Positions 17,164 through 26,661 of a DNA stretch of 64,000 nucleotides are shown here, piece by piece. The notes under the pieces are model-generated. The model had not been told where the DNA came from, did not search any database, and saw only the letters and a program-made list of their open reading frames with translations. The stretch comes from Actinomycetes bacterium (GTDB lineage Bacteria; Actinomycetota; Acidimicrobiia; Acidimicrobiales; Ilumatobacteraceae), in the NCBI GenBank assembly GCA_025360105.1, contig JANYCT010000051.1:1-64000 (forward strand), read 5' to 3'. Every line of letters starts with the position of its first letter. Position 1 is the stretch's first letter. The translations under genes were made by a program, and so were the position numbers.

Positions 17164-17206
17164 GAAGGCGCCGCGGACGGCGGGGCCAGAGGGACGAGTG
17201 AGGAAT

Positions 17207-17274
17207 GCCGGGGATTTCATTGACGAGCGGTAGCCCGAGCGAAGCGAGTGGCGTGCGAGGAGAGAAACCCCGGC
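17207..17274. terminator. Inverted repeat between convergent genes
   Basis: GCCGGGG(A)TTTC and GAAACCCCGGC bracket about 45 nt that include GAGCGAAGCGAG. It lies between the YCII remnant and the convergent proS end, and could terminate both strands. Confidence 0.5.
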
Positions 17275-17291
17275 AGTCCGAACGGCGTGCG

Positions 17292-19067
17292 TCAGTGACG
17301 AATCCCGCAGATGTCGAGCAGATACGGAACGATCTCATCGACAGCGACGTCGACGCGTTCGCCGGTGTTGCGATCCTTCACCTCGATGGTGCCGCCGGCC
17401 AAGCCTTTACCAACCACCACGATGGTGGGCACACCGAGTAACTCGGCGTCGTTGAACTTGATGCCGGGCGACACGCCGACGCGATCATCGAGCAACACCC
17501 GCGCGCCAGCGGCTTCGAGCTCTGCGGCCAACTGTTCAGCAGCGGGCCCCTGCGGATCGGCGGGTTTGCCGGTGATCACGATGTGCACATCGGCCGGCGA
17601 GATCTCGCGCGGCCAGCACAGGCCCTTGTCGTCGGCAACGGTCTCGGCAATCGCAGCAACTGCGCGCGATACACCGATGCCGTAGCTACCCATCGTGACG
17701 GTGACCTGCTTGCCGTTGTGGTCGAGCACCGTGAGCCCGAGCGACTTCGCGTACTTGCGACCGAGCTGGAAGATATGGCCGATCTCGATGCCGCGGGCGA
17801 TCTCGAGTGATTCGCCACAGTTGGGGCACGGATCGCCGCCGTGCACTTCGGCTGCTTCGATGACGCCATCGGGGGTGAAGTCGCGCCCCATCGTGAGATA
17901 CATCACGTGTCGGCCGGGGGCGTCGGCGCCTGTGATCCATGCCGAACCGTCGACCACGCGGGGATCGACGAGATAGGGGATACCCGAGGGCTGATCCTTG
18001 CCGAGCGAGCCGGGTCCGATATAGCCCTTCACGAGCGAAGGGTTCTTGGCGAAGTCATCGGCCTCGAAGGCCACCACCTCGGCCGGACCCACCTGGGCCT
18101 CGAGCCGCTTCATGTCGACCTCGCGGTCGCCGGGTAGGCCGACAGCGAGCGCCGAGAACGTGCCATCGGGATGCTTCAGCTTCACGACCACGTTCTTGAG
18201 CGTGTCGGCCGCGGTCCAGTCGCGCTCGGGATGGCGCAGGTCGGCGCGGGCATTCACCAGATCCACCAAGGTTTGAATGGTGGGCGTGTCGGGCGTGTCA
18301 GCCACGACGGCCGCGGTGGCGCCTTGCCACGATGTAGCGACCGGCGGGCGCACCTGCACGGCTTCGGTGTTGGCGGCGTAGTCGCAACTGGTGCAACGCA
18401 CGAACGTGTCTTCGCCGACCTCTATGGGAGCGAGGAACTCTTCACTCGCAGAACCACCCATTGCGCCACTCATCGCTGACACGATCACGTACGGCAGATG
18501 CAGACGGTCGAAGGTATTGATGTACGCGGCACGGTGTTGGTCGTAGCTCACCTGCAGGCCAGCATCGTCGATATCGAAGCTGTAGGAGTCCTTCATCACG
18601 AATTCGCGTGAGCGCAGCAGCCCCGCGCGCGGGCGGGCCTCATCGCGATACTTCGTCTGGATCTGGTAGATGTGCAGCGGCAGGTCCTTGTAGCTGCTGT
18701 ACAGGTCCTTCACGAGCAGCGTGAACATTTCCTCGTGGGTGGGCGCGAGCAGGAAGTCGTTGCCGCGGCGGTCCTTCAGCCGGAACAGGTTGTCGCCGTA
18801 TTCGGTCCAGCGGTTGCTGATCTCGTATGGCTCGCGGGGCAGCATCGCGGGGAAGTGCACCTCTTGAAAGCCGGCCGCGTCCATTTCCTCGCGCACGATG
18901 CGTTCGACGTTGCGGTAGACGATCCAGCCGAGCGGCAGCCACGTGTAACCACCGGGCGCAGCGCGACGGATGTAGCCGCCGCGCACCAGCAGGCGGTGAC
19001 TAGCCACCTCGGCATCGACGGGATCCTCACGTAAGGTCCGTAGGAACAACGTCGACATTCGTAACAC
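17292..19067 (-). CDS. proS: Prolyl-tRNA synthetase
   Basis: This 591-residue bacterial-type class II synthetase charges tRNA-Pro. It starts [13 protein letters not shown] and shows motif 1 ([20 protein letters not shown]), motif 2 ([19 protein letters not shown]) and motif 3 near [16 protein letters not shown] central insertion of about 180 residues ([14 protein letters not shown] to [14 protein letters not shown]-like text) is the editing domain of bacterial ProRS. A zinc-like pair is present at CTSCDY. GTG 19067 has a GAGG site about 7 nt upstream and is preferred to ATG 19058. It is divergent from rimP. Confidence 0.95.
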   Translation of the reverse strand: MLRMSTLFLRTLREDPVDAEVASHRLLVRGGYIRRAAPGGYTWLPLGWIVYRNVERIVREEMDAAGFQEVHFPAMLPREPYEISNRWTEYGDNLFRLKDRRGNDFLLAPTHEEMFTLLVKDLYSSYKDLPLHIYQIQTKYRDEARPRAGLLRSREFVMKDSYSFDIDDAGLQVSYDQHRAAYINTFDRLHLPYVIVSAMSGAMGGSASEEFLAPIEVGEDTFVRCTSCDYAANTEAVQVRPPVATSWQGATAAVVADTPDTPTIQTLVDLVNARADLRHPERDWTAADTLKNVVVKLKHPDGTFSALAVGLPGDREVDMKRLEAQVGPAEVVAFEADDFAKNPSLVKGYIGPGSLGKDQPSGIPYLVDPRVVDGSAWITGADAPGRHVMYLTMGRDFTPDGVIEAAEVHGGDPCPNCGESLEIARGIEIGHIFQLGRKYAKSLGLTVLDHNGKQVTVTMGSYGIGVSRAVAAIAETVADDKGLCWPREISPADVHIVITGKPADPQGPAAEQLAAELEAAGARVLLDDRVGVSPGIKFNDAELLGVPTIVVVGKGLAGGTIEVKDRNTGERVDVAVDEIVPYLLDICGIRH

Positions 19068-19081
19068 GGTGGAACCTCACT

Positions 19082-19098
19082 ACTGGTCAGCGACCAGT
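19082..19098. promoter_or_regulatory. Perfect palindrome upstream of proS
   Basis: ACTGGTC-AGC-GACCAGT has 7-bp arms and a 3-nt spacer, 15 nt from the proS start. It could be an operator or a hairpin in the proS leader. Nothing else identifies it. Confidence 0.4.
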
Positions 19099-19160
19099 CC
19101 ATGGGGCTGATCGGCGGCTGTTGCCGTGGTCAGCGGCGTCTCACGACTGTATCGGCCCGA

Positions 19161-19166
19161 TATACT
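19161..19166 (+). promoter_or_regulatory. Putative -10 element of the rimP-nusA-infB operon
   Basis: TATACT would start RNA about 19173, giving a leader of about 135 nt that includes the 19197-19220 hairpin. The -35 position (about 19138-19143, GTCTCA) is weak. Confidence 0.45.
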
Positions 19167-19196
19167 CGCACCGCCCGAAGTTCGCACAACGACAGC

Positions 19197-19227
19197 AGGC
19201 GTGGGTGCAGACCCACGCCTTTTGTTT
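19197..19227 (+). terminator. Attenuator-like hairpin in the rimP leader
   Basis: AGGCGTGGGT and ACCCACGCCT form a perfect 10-bp stem with a GCAG loop, followed directly by TTTTGTTT. This looks like an intrinsic terminator placed between the probable promoter and rimP. The operon encodes NusA, a terminator-stimulating factor, so autoregulatory attenuation is plausible. Confidence 0.7.
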
Positions 19228-19308
19228 CAGATAGGGCCGGTTTCTGCCGGCTCCGAATATTGACCCGACGCTGATCCCAGACGATTGACAACGAGAGAGA
19301 AGGTGACC

Positions 19309-19932
19309 ATGACCAGCACGCCCGTGAACGACAAAATCCTCGCACTCGTTGCTCCCATGGTTGCTGACCTGCAACTCGATCTCTACGACCTCGAATTCAA
19401 CGGTGGCATTCTGAAGATCACCGTCGATACTCCGCCCGGCAGCGATGGTGGGGTCACGCTCGACAAACTGGCGCTCATCACGCGCCTGCTCAACCGCGAG
19501 TTCGAGCACAACGATCCAATCCCGGGCAACTACACCCTCGAGGTGTCGAGCCCCGGTCTCGAACGCACGTTGCGTACTCCGGCGCACTTCCAGCGCGAGA
19601 TTGGCAAGACCGTTGCCATTCGCTTGCGCGAAGTGCTCGATGGGGCCCGCCGTTTGCAGGGCGTGCTCATCGCCGCCGACGCCACCACCGCGACCGTTCG
19701 TCTCGACGATGCCGCGCTCACCGAGCGCGTCGTTCCGCTGGCGCTCATCGATCGCGCTCGCACGGTGTTCAACTGGGCGCCTGCACCCAAGCCGGGCAAG
19801 GCGCCTGCCAAGAAGGCCGGCAGCCCGAAAGCAGCGGCAAAGAACGGTAAGACCGCTGCCGTCGCGAAGCCGGCCCCCGGGCCGTCTGACGAACTCGATT
19901 TCCCTATCGCACACGAGGAGGCGACCGCATGA
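19309..19932 (+). CDS. rimP: Ribosome maturation factor RimP
   Basis: The 207-residue protein promotes maturation of the 30S subunit. The N-terminal domain has LYDLEFNGGILKITVDTP and the hallmark YTLEVSSPGLERTLRTPAHF; an Sm-like C-terminal domain follows to about 150. A basic Ala/Lys/Pro-rich tail of about 45 residues (KPGKAPAKKAGSPKAAAKNG) is longer than in most RimP proteins and may contact RNA. ATG 19309 has a GAGAGAAGG site. It overlaps nusA by four bases (ATGA). Confidence 0.95.
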   Translation: MTSTPVNDKILALVAPMVADLQLDLYDLEFNGGILKITVDTPPGSDGGVTLDKLALITRLLNREFEHNDPIPGNYTLEVSSPGLERTLRTPAHFQREIGKTVAIRLREVLDGARRLQGVLIAADATTATVRLDDAALTERVVPLALIDRARTVFNWAPAPKPGKAPAKKAGSPKAAAKNGKTAAVAKPAPGPSDELDFPIAHEEATA

Positions 19933-21119
19933 GTGGTCTCGACATGGCAGAAGCCGTACGCATGCTGGCTGCCGACAAGGGCATCACTGTTGATGCCCTG
20001 CTACAGGTACTGGTCGATGCATTGGCGATGGCCTACAAGCGCCGTCCCGGTGCAGCCGCCGAGGTGGATGTGCGCATCAACCCCGACACGATGGACATCC
20101 AGTTCATTGCCTACGACATCGACGAAGAGGGCAACTGGGTCAACGAGCGTGACGATACGCCCGATGCGGGCGAACTCGGCCGCATCGCGGCGCAGACGTT
20201 CCGTCAGGTCATGAACCAGCGCATCCGTGAAGCCGAGCGTGATCGCAAGTTCGAGGAATACGCGAACCGCGAGGGCGACATCGTCACCGGCATCATTCAG
20301 CAGACCGACAGCCGCTATACCCTGCTCGACCTCGGTCGGGTCGAGGCGCTGCTGCCCCAAGCCGAGCAGGTGCCCTTCGAGCGTCCCGAGCCAGGTGGGC
20401 GCGTCAAGGCCTACATCGTCGAGGTTCGCAAGACCGCGAAGGGCCCTCAGATCGTGGTGAGCCGTACCCATCCCGGTCTCATCAAGCGTTTGTTCGAACT
20501 CGAAGTGCCCGAGATCGCCGATGGCATCGTCGAGATCAAGGCCTGCGCGCGTGAACCAGGCCATCGCACCAAGATCGCCGTGTGGAGCAACGACTCCAAC
20601 GTCGATCCCGTTGGCGCGTGCGTCGGTGCTCGTGGCGGCCGCGTGCGTATGGTCGTCAACGAACTGCGTGGCGAAAAGATCGACATCGTGCCGTTCAGCG
20701 AGGACTTTCCGGACTTCATTGCCAAGGCGCTGTCGCCCGCAAAGGTGACGCATGTGATCGTGAGCGAGGACGGCACACAGGCCGATGTCATCGTTCCCGA
20801 TCATCAACTGTCGCTCGCCATCGGCAAGGAGGGCCAGAATGCCCGCCTCGCTGCACGCCTCACCGGAGTCCGTATCGACATCCGCGGCGAGAGCCAGCCC
20901 ATCGACCAAGGCGATCTCGAAGACTATGCCGAGGGTGAATGGGTCGAGAACGCCACGACTGGCAAGATGGAATGGCACAACGCCGACGGTACGGTCATCA
21001 GTGCCGACGAATGGGAACAGGGCGAGGGCGAGGCCGTCGCGACTCCTGAGACCACCGAATCCGAAGCAATCTCAACCCCGTCTGCCGAGGGAGCTGAGGG
21101 TGATGCCTCCGACAGTTGA
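19929..21119 (+). CDS. nusA: Transcription termination/antitermination factor NusA
   Basis: The 396-residue protein has an N-terminal RNA-polymerase-binding domain (VDALAMAYKRRPGA), an S1 domain (GDIVTGIIQQTDSRYTLLDL), and KH1/KH2 domains with DPVGACVGARGGRVRMVVNE and LAIGKEGQNARLAARL. The acidic tail (from about 330) has GEWVENATTGKMEW and ends in Glu/Ala/Thr-rich sequence, without the C-terminal acidic repeats of enterobacteria. It modulates pausing and termination, and could act on the leader hairpin of its own operon. Confidence 0.96.
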   Translation: MSGLDMAEAVRMLAADKGITVDALLQVLVDALAMAYKRRPGAAAEVDVRINPDTMDIQFIAYDIDEEGNWVNERDDTPDAGELGRIAAQTFRQVMNQRIREAERDRKFEEYANREGDIVTGIIQQTDSRYTLLDLGRVEALLPQAEQVPFERPEPGGRVKAYIVEVRKTAKGPQIVVSRTHPGLIKRLFELEVPEIADGIVEIKACAREPGHRTKIAVWSNDSNVDPVGACVGARGGRVRMVVNELRGEKIDIVPFSEDFPDFIAKALSPAKVTHVIVSEDGTQADVIVPDHQLSLAIGKEGQNARLAARLTGVRIDIRGESQPIDQGDLEDYAEGEWVENATTGKMEWHNADGTVISADEWEQGEGEAVATPETTESEAISTPSAEGAEGDASDS

Positions 21120-21393
21120 CATCACCGAGCCCCAACGCACCTGCGTCGGGTGCCGCACTGTGCGGCCCCAATCGACGTTGGTTCGGTACGCGCTCGCGGC
21201 CAACGGCAGTCCTGTCGTCAGCCGTACCGCTGCCGGCCGCGGAGCCTGGTTGTGTGCTGGCGGGGAAACCTGCCTGCAGAAGGCAATCAAACGACGTGGT
21301 TTCGAGCGGGCGTGGAAGCGCCCGCTCACAGCCGCCGATTACGAAGCACTCCGAATCGCACACGAAGCGATGATGGCGAATATGAGCAACTAA
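21103..21393 (+). CDS. YlxR-family RNA-binding protein
   Basis: The 96-residue YlxR/DUF448 protein has QRTCVGCRTVRPQSTLVRY and RTAAGRGAWLCAGGETCLQKA, matching the family's cysteine and GRGA(W/Y)C features. Work on homologues links it to RNase P regulation and transcription. The start ATG 21103 is inside the nusA 3' end (17-nt overlap) behind CTGAGGG. It is normally encoded between nusA and infB, as here. Confidence 0.92.
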   Translation: MPPTVDITEPQRTCVGCRTVRPQSTLVRYALAANGSPVVSRTAAGRGAWLCAGGETCLQKAIKRRGFERAWKRPLTAADYEALRIAHEAMMANMSN

Positions 21394-21449
21394 CTACTCG
21401 CTGGCCGGTCTGTCGGTTCAGCGCAACACCACGAAAGGCTGTACTGGTC

Positions 21450-24400
21450 TTGTCGAAGAACATGCGGATGCACGAGCTCGCCAAAGAGCTCGGGATGACC
21501 AACGCTGAGATTATGGACCTCTCCAACGCCATGGGCGTTGGGGCGAAGAGCCATTCCTCAACCATCATCGAGCAGCAGGCCGACCGTTTGCGGCGCCGTG
21601 CGGAACGTGATGGTCTCACCCGGGCCCAGCAGCCCGAAGAAGCCAAGCCCGTGAAGAAGGGCGCTGCCAAGAAAGCTGCCGCTCCGAGCAAGCAGACCGA
21701 GGTCCCGGCAGCAGTTGAGGCGCCAGCGCCCTCGGCCCCCGAGGCCGCTCCGGCCAAGGCGCCGGTGGTCGCTTCCGAAGCGAGCGGCGATCAGGCTGGC
21801 GAGCGTGCCGTCGATGATGCCGCCGCGCCAGTGAAGAAGGCCGTCGCGAAGAAGGCCGCACCCCCGCGTGCCGCCGCTCCCGTCGAGGTCGATGCACCGA
21901 CGCCCACCGCGTCGGTTATTCCGGTGGTTGCTGTCGTCGAAAGCGTGGCCACGGTGGCGCCCGCTCCGCAGGCGGCACCGGCGGCTGCTCCAGTTGTTCA
22001 GGCCCCGCCGGCCGCCGTAACCAAAGCTCCGGCGGTGGCGCCCGCCGCTGCTGCTGCTGCTGCGGTGACACCGGTCGCAGCTGCGCCGACCGAACCGGAA
22101 CACCGTGTCATCTCGAGCGGTCGATCCACTGAGGCACCCCGCGCGTCGGCGGGTGTCGCTGCTCGTCCGTTGCCTCCGCAGGCGCCACCGACACCGGCCC
22201 AGCGACCACCATCGTCGGCGCCGCAGGGTATCCCCCCGTCGCGGCCGCCGGCCGGCCCCCCGCCTGCCCGCCCTGCATCGCCGTCGGGGAAGATCATTCC
22301 CCCGCCTCCCGGCGCAGCGCGCCCGAGGTCAGCGTCGGGCCTCCCCATTCCTCCGCCTCCCGGTAGTGCCCGTCCCGGCGCAGCCGGTGGTCCCGGCGCG
22401 CGTCCTGGCGGAAACAGCTTCTCGCCACGTCCCGGAGGTACGGGTGGCCCCGGCGGTGCACGCCCAGGCGGGCCAGGTGGGGCGCGTCCCAGTGGTCCTG
22501 GTGGGCCTCGTCCCGGTGGTGGATTTGCGCCGCGCACCGGTGGTCCCGGCGGCGCCCGTCCCGGTGGCGGGTTTCCTCCGCGTACCGGTGGTCCCGGTGG
22601 CGCCCCCTCTGGCGGTCCCCCCGGCAACACCGGCGGCCCGCGCCCCAGCGGCCAGCGTCGCGCCCCGCGCAAGAGCAAGAGCCGTCGTCGTCGTCGTGAC
22701 TTCAACGAGTTGCAGCCGCAGCTCACCGGCAGCTACACATCCAGCGATGCGCCGGTTCCCGATGGCACCATCATCATCGAGCGTGGTGTCTCGGCCCAGG
22801 AGTTCGCTCCGAAGCTGAACCGCACGGCAGCCGACGTCGTCCGCTTCCTGCTCAACAACGGTGAGATGATCACGGCAACGATGACCCTCGCCGACGAACA
22901 GATGGAACTGTTCGCGCTCGAAGTCGGGGCCGACCTGTTGCTGGTGGAAGCCGGCCAGCAAGAGGAGATGGAACTGCAGGCAATGTTCGACGACAGCGAT
23001 GACGACGACGAGACGCTGCAGGCGCCCCGCGCGCCCGTCGTCACCGTCATGGGACACGTCGACCATGGCAAGACCACGCTGCTCGACAAGATCCGCCACG
23101 CCAACGTGGTGTCGGGCGAAGCCGGTGGCATCACCCAACACATCGGTGCGTACAAGGTGATGACCGATGGTGGCCACGAGGTCACCTTCATCGACACCCC
23201 CGGTCACGCGGCATTCTCGAAGATGCGTGCCCGCGGCGCGCAGGTCACCGACATCGTGGTGCTCATGGTTGCTGCCGATGACGGCGTCATGCCTCAGACC
23301 ATCGAGGCCATCAATCACGCCAAGGCCGCCGATGTCCCCATCGTGGTCGCACTCAACAAGATCGACAAGGACAACGCCGATCCGCAACGAGTGCTCGCGC
23401 AACTCGCTGAACAGGAACTCGTGCCCGAGTCGTGGGGTGGCGACACCATCGTGGTCGAGATGGCTGCGAACCAGAACCTAGGTATCGACGATCTCCTCGA
23501 GCAGCTACACGCGGTCGCCGAACTCGAAGAACTCACTGCGAACCCCACCGGGCGGGCCAAGGGCATTGTGCTCGAAGCCAAGCTCGATACAGGTCGTGGC
23601 CCTGTGGCCACCATCTTGGTCGACAAGGGCACGCTCAAAGTGGGCGATCCCATCGTGGCCGGCGCCGCGTGGGGCAAGGTTCGTGCGCTCATTAACGATC
23701 GTGGCGAGCAGGTCAAAGAGGCTGGTCCGTCCACGCCCGTTCAGGTGCTCGGTCTCTCGGCCGTGCCGAATGCCGGCGACGAATTCCGTGCCGCTTCCAA
23801 CGAAAAGACTGCCCGCCTCGTTGGTGAGGCACGTGCCATTCGTGCCACGCTGCACAACCAACGCGGCGATGCCCGCGTTCAGCGCGGCGTGAAGCTCGAA
23901 GACATCTTCAGCCAGATCCAGGCCGGCGAAGTCGCCACGTTGAACATCGTGCTGAAGGCCGACGTGAACGGTTCGCTCGAAGCCGTCACCGAGAGCCTGC
24001 GTCGGCTCGAGCGTGAGACCGTCAAGCTCGCGTTTGTGGCCCGTGGCGTCGGTGGCATCACCGAAAACGACATCATGCTCGCGGCCACCACCAACGCCAC
24101 GCTCATCGGCTTCAACGTGCGCCCAGATCGCAAAGCACGCGAGATGGCCGCCAGCGAGCACGTCGAGATCCGTACCTACGAAATCATCTACAAGCTGCTC
24201 GAAGACATCGAGCGGGCGATGGTGGGCATGTTGGCGCCGGAGTTCGAAGAAGTGGTCACCGGCGAAGCCGAGGTCCGCGAAGTGTTCCGTGTACCCCGCA
24301 TCGGTGGCATCGCCGGTTGCTACGTGCGTTCGGGCACCATCACGCGCGGCACCAAGGTGCGCTTCTTGCGTGAGGGCGTCATCATCTGGAAGGGCAGCAT

Positions 24401-24542
24401 CACCTCGCTGAAGCGCTTCAAGGAAGATACGCGCGAAGTTCGTGAGGGCTTCGAGTGCGGTATCGGACTCAGCGACTTCCAGGACCTCAAGCCTGGTGAC
24501 TTGATCGAAACCTTCGAAGAGCGCGAGATTCCGCGCGTCTAA
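21450..24542 (+). CDS. infB: Translation initiation factor IF-2
   Basis: This factor of about 1030 residues delivers initiator tRNA to the ribosome. It begins [20 protein letters not shown] (IF2_N), then has about 400 residues of Ala/Pro/Val and Gly/Pro/Arg low-complexity sequence. A second IF2_N-like part precedes the G domain (from about 525): [15 protein letters not shown] (G1), GITQHIGAY (G2), DTPGHAAF (G3) and NKID (G4). Domains II-IV follow to ERNIPRV-like ERE-IPRV. The TTG at 21450 matches the family start (SKN-x-R-x-HELAKEL); ATG 21462 is the alternative. The frame is open far upstream through ylxR but is non-homologous there. Confidence 0.95.
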   Translation: MSKNMRMHELAKELGMTNAEIMDLSNAMGVGAKSHSSTIIEQQADRLRRRAERDGLTRAQQPEEAKPVKKGAAKKAAAPSKQTEVPAAVEAPAPSAPEAAPAKAPVVASEASGDQAGERAVDDAAAPVKKAVAKKAAPPRAAAPVEVDAPTPTASVIPVVAVVESVATVAPAPQAAPAAAPVVQAPPAAVTKAPAVAPAAAAAAAVTPVAAAPTEPEHRVISSGRSTEAPRASAGVAARPLPPQAPPTPAQRPPSSAPQGIPPSRPPAGPPPARPASPSGKIIPPPPGAARPRSASGLPIPPPPGSARPGAAGGPGARPGGNSFSPRPGGTGGPGGARPGGPGGARPSGPGGPRPGGGFAPRTGGPGGARPGGGFPPRTGGPGGAPSGGPPGNTGGPRPSGQRRAPRKSKSRRRRRDFNELQPQLTGSYTSSDAPVPDGTIIIERGVSAQEFAPKLNRTAADVVRFLLNNGEMITATMTLADEQMELFALEVGADLLLVEAGQQEEMELQAMFDDSDDDDETLQAPRAPVVTVMGHVDHGKTTLLDKIRHANVVSGEAGGITQHIGAYKVMTDGGHEVTFIDTPGHAAFSKMRARGAQVTDIVVLMVAADDGVMPQTIEAINHAKAADVPIVVALNKIDKDNADPQRVLAQLAEQELVPESWGGDTIVVEMAANQNLGIDDLLEQLHAVAELEELTANPTGRAKGIVLEAKLDTGRGPVATILVDKGTLKVGDPIVAGAAWGKVRALINDRGEQVKEAGPSTPVQVLGLSAVPNAGDEFRAASNEKTARLVGEARAIRATLHNQRGDARVQRGVKLEDIFSQIQAGEVATLNIVLKADVNGSLEAVTESLRRLERETVKLAFVARGVGGITENDIMLAATTNATLIGFNVRPDRKAREMAASEHVEIRTYEIIYKLLEDIERAMVGMLAPEFEEVVTGEAEVREVFRVPRIGGIAGCYVRSGTITRGTKVRFLREGVIIWKGSITSLKRFKEDTREVREGFECGIGLSDFQDLKPGDLIETFEEREIPRV
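22366..22650 (+). repeat. infB: Gly/Pro/Arg-rich repeat segment within infB
   Basis: Degenerate copies of GGTCCCGG(T/C)GG-type units encode runs such as [18 protein letters not shown] and [19 protein letters not shown]. The segment lies between the N-terminal helical part and the conserved core. It predicts a disordered, positively charged linker. Confidence 0.8.
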
Positions 24543-24565
24543 ATGGCGCTCGGCTCAGACGCCGC

Positions 24566-24571
24566 TAGCGT
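24566..24571 (+). promoter_or_regulatory. -10 element for the DsbA-like gene
   Basis: TAGCGT is 8 nt before ATG 24580, in the 37-nt gap after infB. It suggests the DsbA-like gene has its own transcript inside the translation operon. Confidence 0.45.
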
Positions 24572-24579
24572 TTTGACCC

Positions 24580-25218
24580 ATGTCCGATCTCGAGTTTTTC
24601 TTCGATCCCGTCTGCCCATGGGCATGGCTCACATCGCGTTGGGTCGTCGAGGTGCAACAGCTTCGTGACTACGACGTTCGCTGGCGTTTCATCGCGCTCG
24701 CCGTCATCAACGAGAACCGCACGTCTGACTGGTACACGCCCGCATACCGTGCCGGTCACATGGCAGGAATGATGTCGCTTCGCACTGCGGATGCCGTTCG
24801 CCTGAATCACGACAACGCCGCAGTGGGCCGGCTCTACACCGCACTCGGCACCGCGTTCCATCTCGACAAGCGACGCACCGATCTTCAGGACGCACCAGAA
24901 GAATTCATGCGGCGCGCCTTGGCCGAGGCCGACTGTGATCCCGCGTTGGCAAGCGCGGTGCACGACGAATCACACGATGAGTACATCCGCGCTGACACTG
25001 CGTTGGCCTTCGAGCGAGCGGGCAACGATGTAGGCACGCCCATCATCACGTTTCACCCGGGTGCCGGCAACGAAGCCAGCTTCTTCGGTCCGGTGATCGC
25101 CAAGATCCCCCGCGGTGCGGATGCGTTGCGCCTTTGGGACGCTATTGAGGTCGTTGCGACCACCTCAGGCATGGCCGAACTGAAGCGCTCGAACCGCGGA
25201 TCGATCGACTTCACCTGA
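24580..25218 (+). CDS. DsbA-family oxidoreductase (mycothiol-dependent nitroreductase-like)
   Basis: The 212-residue thioredoxin-fold protein starts MSDLEFFFDPVCPWAWLTSR. The CPWA motif keeps only the first active-site cysteine, as in one-cysteine DsbA/FrnE relatives. Actinobacterial homologues include mycothiol-linked nitroreductases, whose motif is CPWC, so chemistry here may be different. GTPIITFHPG contains the cis-Pro loop. No signal peptide is present, so it is cytoplasmic. It interrupts the usual infB-rbfA order. Confidence 0.82.
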   Translation: MSDLEFFFDPVCPWAWLTSRWVVEVQQLRDYDVRWRFIALAVINENRTSDWYTPAYRAGHMAGMMSLRTADAVRLNHDNAAVGRLYTALGTAFHLDKRRTDLQDAPEEFMRRALAEADCDPALASAVHDESHDEYIRADTALAFERAGNDVGTPIITFHPGAGNEASFFGPVIAKIPRGADALRLWDAIEVVATTSGMAELKRSNRGSIDFT

Positions 25219-25329
25219 GCCCGTGGGCTGCGGGCGCGTCGCGCCGGCTGTGTGTGAAATCCTCCGGATGGCACCACCCCACGGCGGTAGGCTCGGGCGG
25301 ACAACAGCTGTCGAAGGACGTGAACAGTC

Positions 25330-25773
25330 ATGAGTAAGCCAACTCGCAAGCGGGCCAGTGCGCCGAGCCAGCACCGCTATCCCCGCGAGGTTCGCCTCAG
25401 CCAGTCGCTGCGTCAGGTGATTGCCGAATCGCTCACCGAAATCGATGACGAGCAACTCGACCTCGTCACCATCACGTCCATCGATGTCGATGCCGAGATG
25501 AACCGAGCCATCGTGTTCTTCGATTCGCTGCGTGGCGAGGATGGTGACGACGAAATCCTCCAGGCTCTTGCCCGCTATCGCGTACGTCTGCAGAGCGCCG
25601 TGGCGCGCCAGATCCGTTCGAAGAAGACGCCCATTCTGGAGTTCCGGCCCGACGAGGTCATTCGCGCGGCCGAACGGATCGAGCGGATCCTGCGCGAGAA
25701 CCCGAGCCCTGCTGTGCAGGCGGCCGAAGCGGCGCCCGCGCCCTACTCCGATGCGGATGATGGCGAGGCGTAG
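25330..25773 (+). CDS. rbfA: Ribosome-binding factor A
   Basis: The 147-residue KH-like protein acts in 30S maturation. It has RYPREVRLSQSLRQVIAESL, LVTITSIDVDAEMNRAIVFF and the C-terminal RIRSKKTPILEFRPDEV-like region with DEVIRAAERIERIL. The Pro/Ala-rich tail is short. A GAAGGA site sits about 10 nt before ATG 25330; a TAGGCT hexamer further upstream (about 25287) could be its -10 box. It overlaps truB. Confidence 0.95.
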   Translation: MSKPTRKRASAPSQHRYPREVRLSQSLRQVIAESLTEIDDEQLDLVTITSIDVDAEMNRAIVFFDSLRGEDGDDEILQALARYRVRLQSAVARQIRSKKTPILEFRPDEVIRAAERIERILRENPSPAVQAAEAAPAPYSDADDGEA

Positions 25774-26650
25774 GCCACCCACCGTCCATGGCATGACGGT
25801 GATCGACAAACCAGCCGGCATGACGAGCCACGACGTGGTGAATCAGTTGCGCCGTCACTTCGGCGAAAAGCGCATCGGTCATGCCGGAACGCTCGATCCT
25901 GATGCCACCGGCGTGCTGGTGGTGGCGGTTGGGAATGCAACTCGCCTGATGCGCTTCCTGAGTGGATGCGACAAGTCGTATGTTGGCGAGATCGTGCTCG
26001 GCAGCTCCACCTCGACGCTCGACTCGGCCGGCGAGGTGCTTGCCACCCACGACATGAGCGGCGTCACCCTCGAGCAGGCACGCGCTCTCGCAGCCGAACA
26101 CCTCACCGGCGACATCATGCAGATCCCGCCGATGGTGTCGGCGTTGAAGGTGGATGGTCGGCGTCTGCACGAACTGGCCCGTGAGGGAATCGAGGTGGAG
26201 CGCGCAGCTCGGGCGGTAACCATCAGCCGGTTCGAACTCGACGCCACCGACGATCCCATGGTGCTGCGCGCCACGGTCGATTGCTCGACTGGCACATACA
26301 TCCGGTCTCTGGCTGATGACCTCGGTCGCCTCCTCGGGGGAGGTGCGCACCTGCGGAACCTGCGCCGCACGCGGGTCGGGCGCTACACGCTCGAACAGGC
26401 TCAGCCACCTCACGAGGCCACTCTGGTGCCGGTTGAAACGGCTGTGGCCCACCTCCCCGCGGTCACCGTCGATGGGCCAACGACCGACCTCATCGCGCAC
26501 GGTCGTTTGCTGCCTCCGTGGCCCGGCGATGGGCCGTGGGCAGTCTTTGGCGAGGACGGCGATCTGCTGGCGGTGTACGAGCGTTTTCACGTTCAACAAG
26601 CCAAGCCCGTCGTGGTGCTCGTTGGTGCTGAGTCGGGCCAGTCCAGCTAG
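25760..26650 (+). CDS. truB: tRNA pseudouridine(55) synthase TruB
   Basis: The 296-residue synthase converts U55 of tRNA to pseudouridine. It has GMTVIDKPAGMTSHDVV, the catalytic loop RIGHAGTLDPDATGVL with Asp46, PPMVSALKVDGRRLHELAR, and VDCSTGTYIRSLADDLG. The ATG at 25760 gives the usual MARR-PTVHG start and overlaps the rbfA end by 14 nt; ATG 25757 and 25751 are alternatives. The open frame further upstream lies inside rbfA and is an artefact. Confidence 0.95.
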   Translation: MARRRPPTVHGMTVIDKPAGMTSHDVVNQLRRHFGEKRIGHAGTLDPDATGVLVVAVGNATRLMRFLSGCDKSYVGEIVLGSSTSTLDSAGEVLATHDMSGVTLEQARALAAEHLTGDIMQIPPMVSALKVDGRRLHELAREGIEVERAARAVTISRFELDATDDPMVLRATVDCSTGTYIRSLADDLGRLLGGGAHLRNLRRTRVGRYTLEQAQPPHEATLVPVETAVAHLPAVTVDGPTTDLIAHGRLLPPWPGDGPWAVFGEDGDLLAVYERFHVQQAKPVVVLVGAESGQSS

Positions 26651-26653
26651 CGT
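26648..26653 (+). promoter_or_regulatory. -10 element for ribF
   Basis: TAGCGT lies 8 nt before GTG 26662, and its TAG is the stop codon of truB. Read-through from truB is also likely with only 11 nt between genes. Confidence 0.4.
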
Positions 26654-26661
26654 CTCGGGTC

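Noticed and set aside
19068-19300. T-box riboswitch upstream of proS or rimP
   Set aside because: No specifier-loop or T-box consensus (TGGN-ACC bulge) was found; only a palindrome and a terminator-like hairpin.
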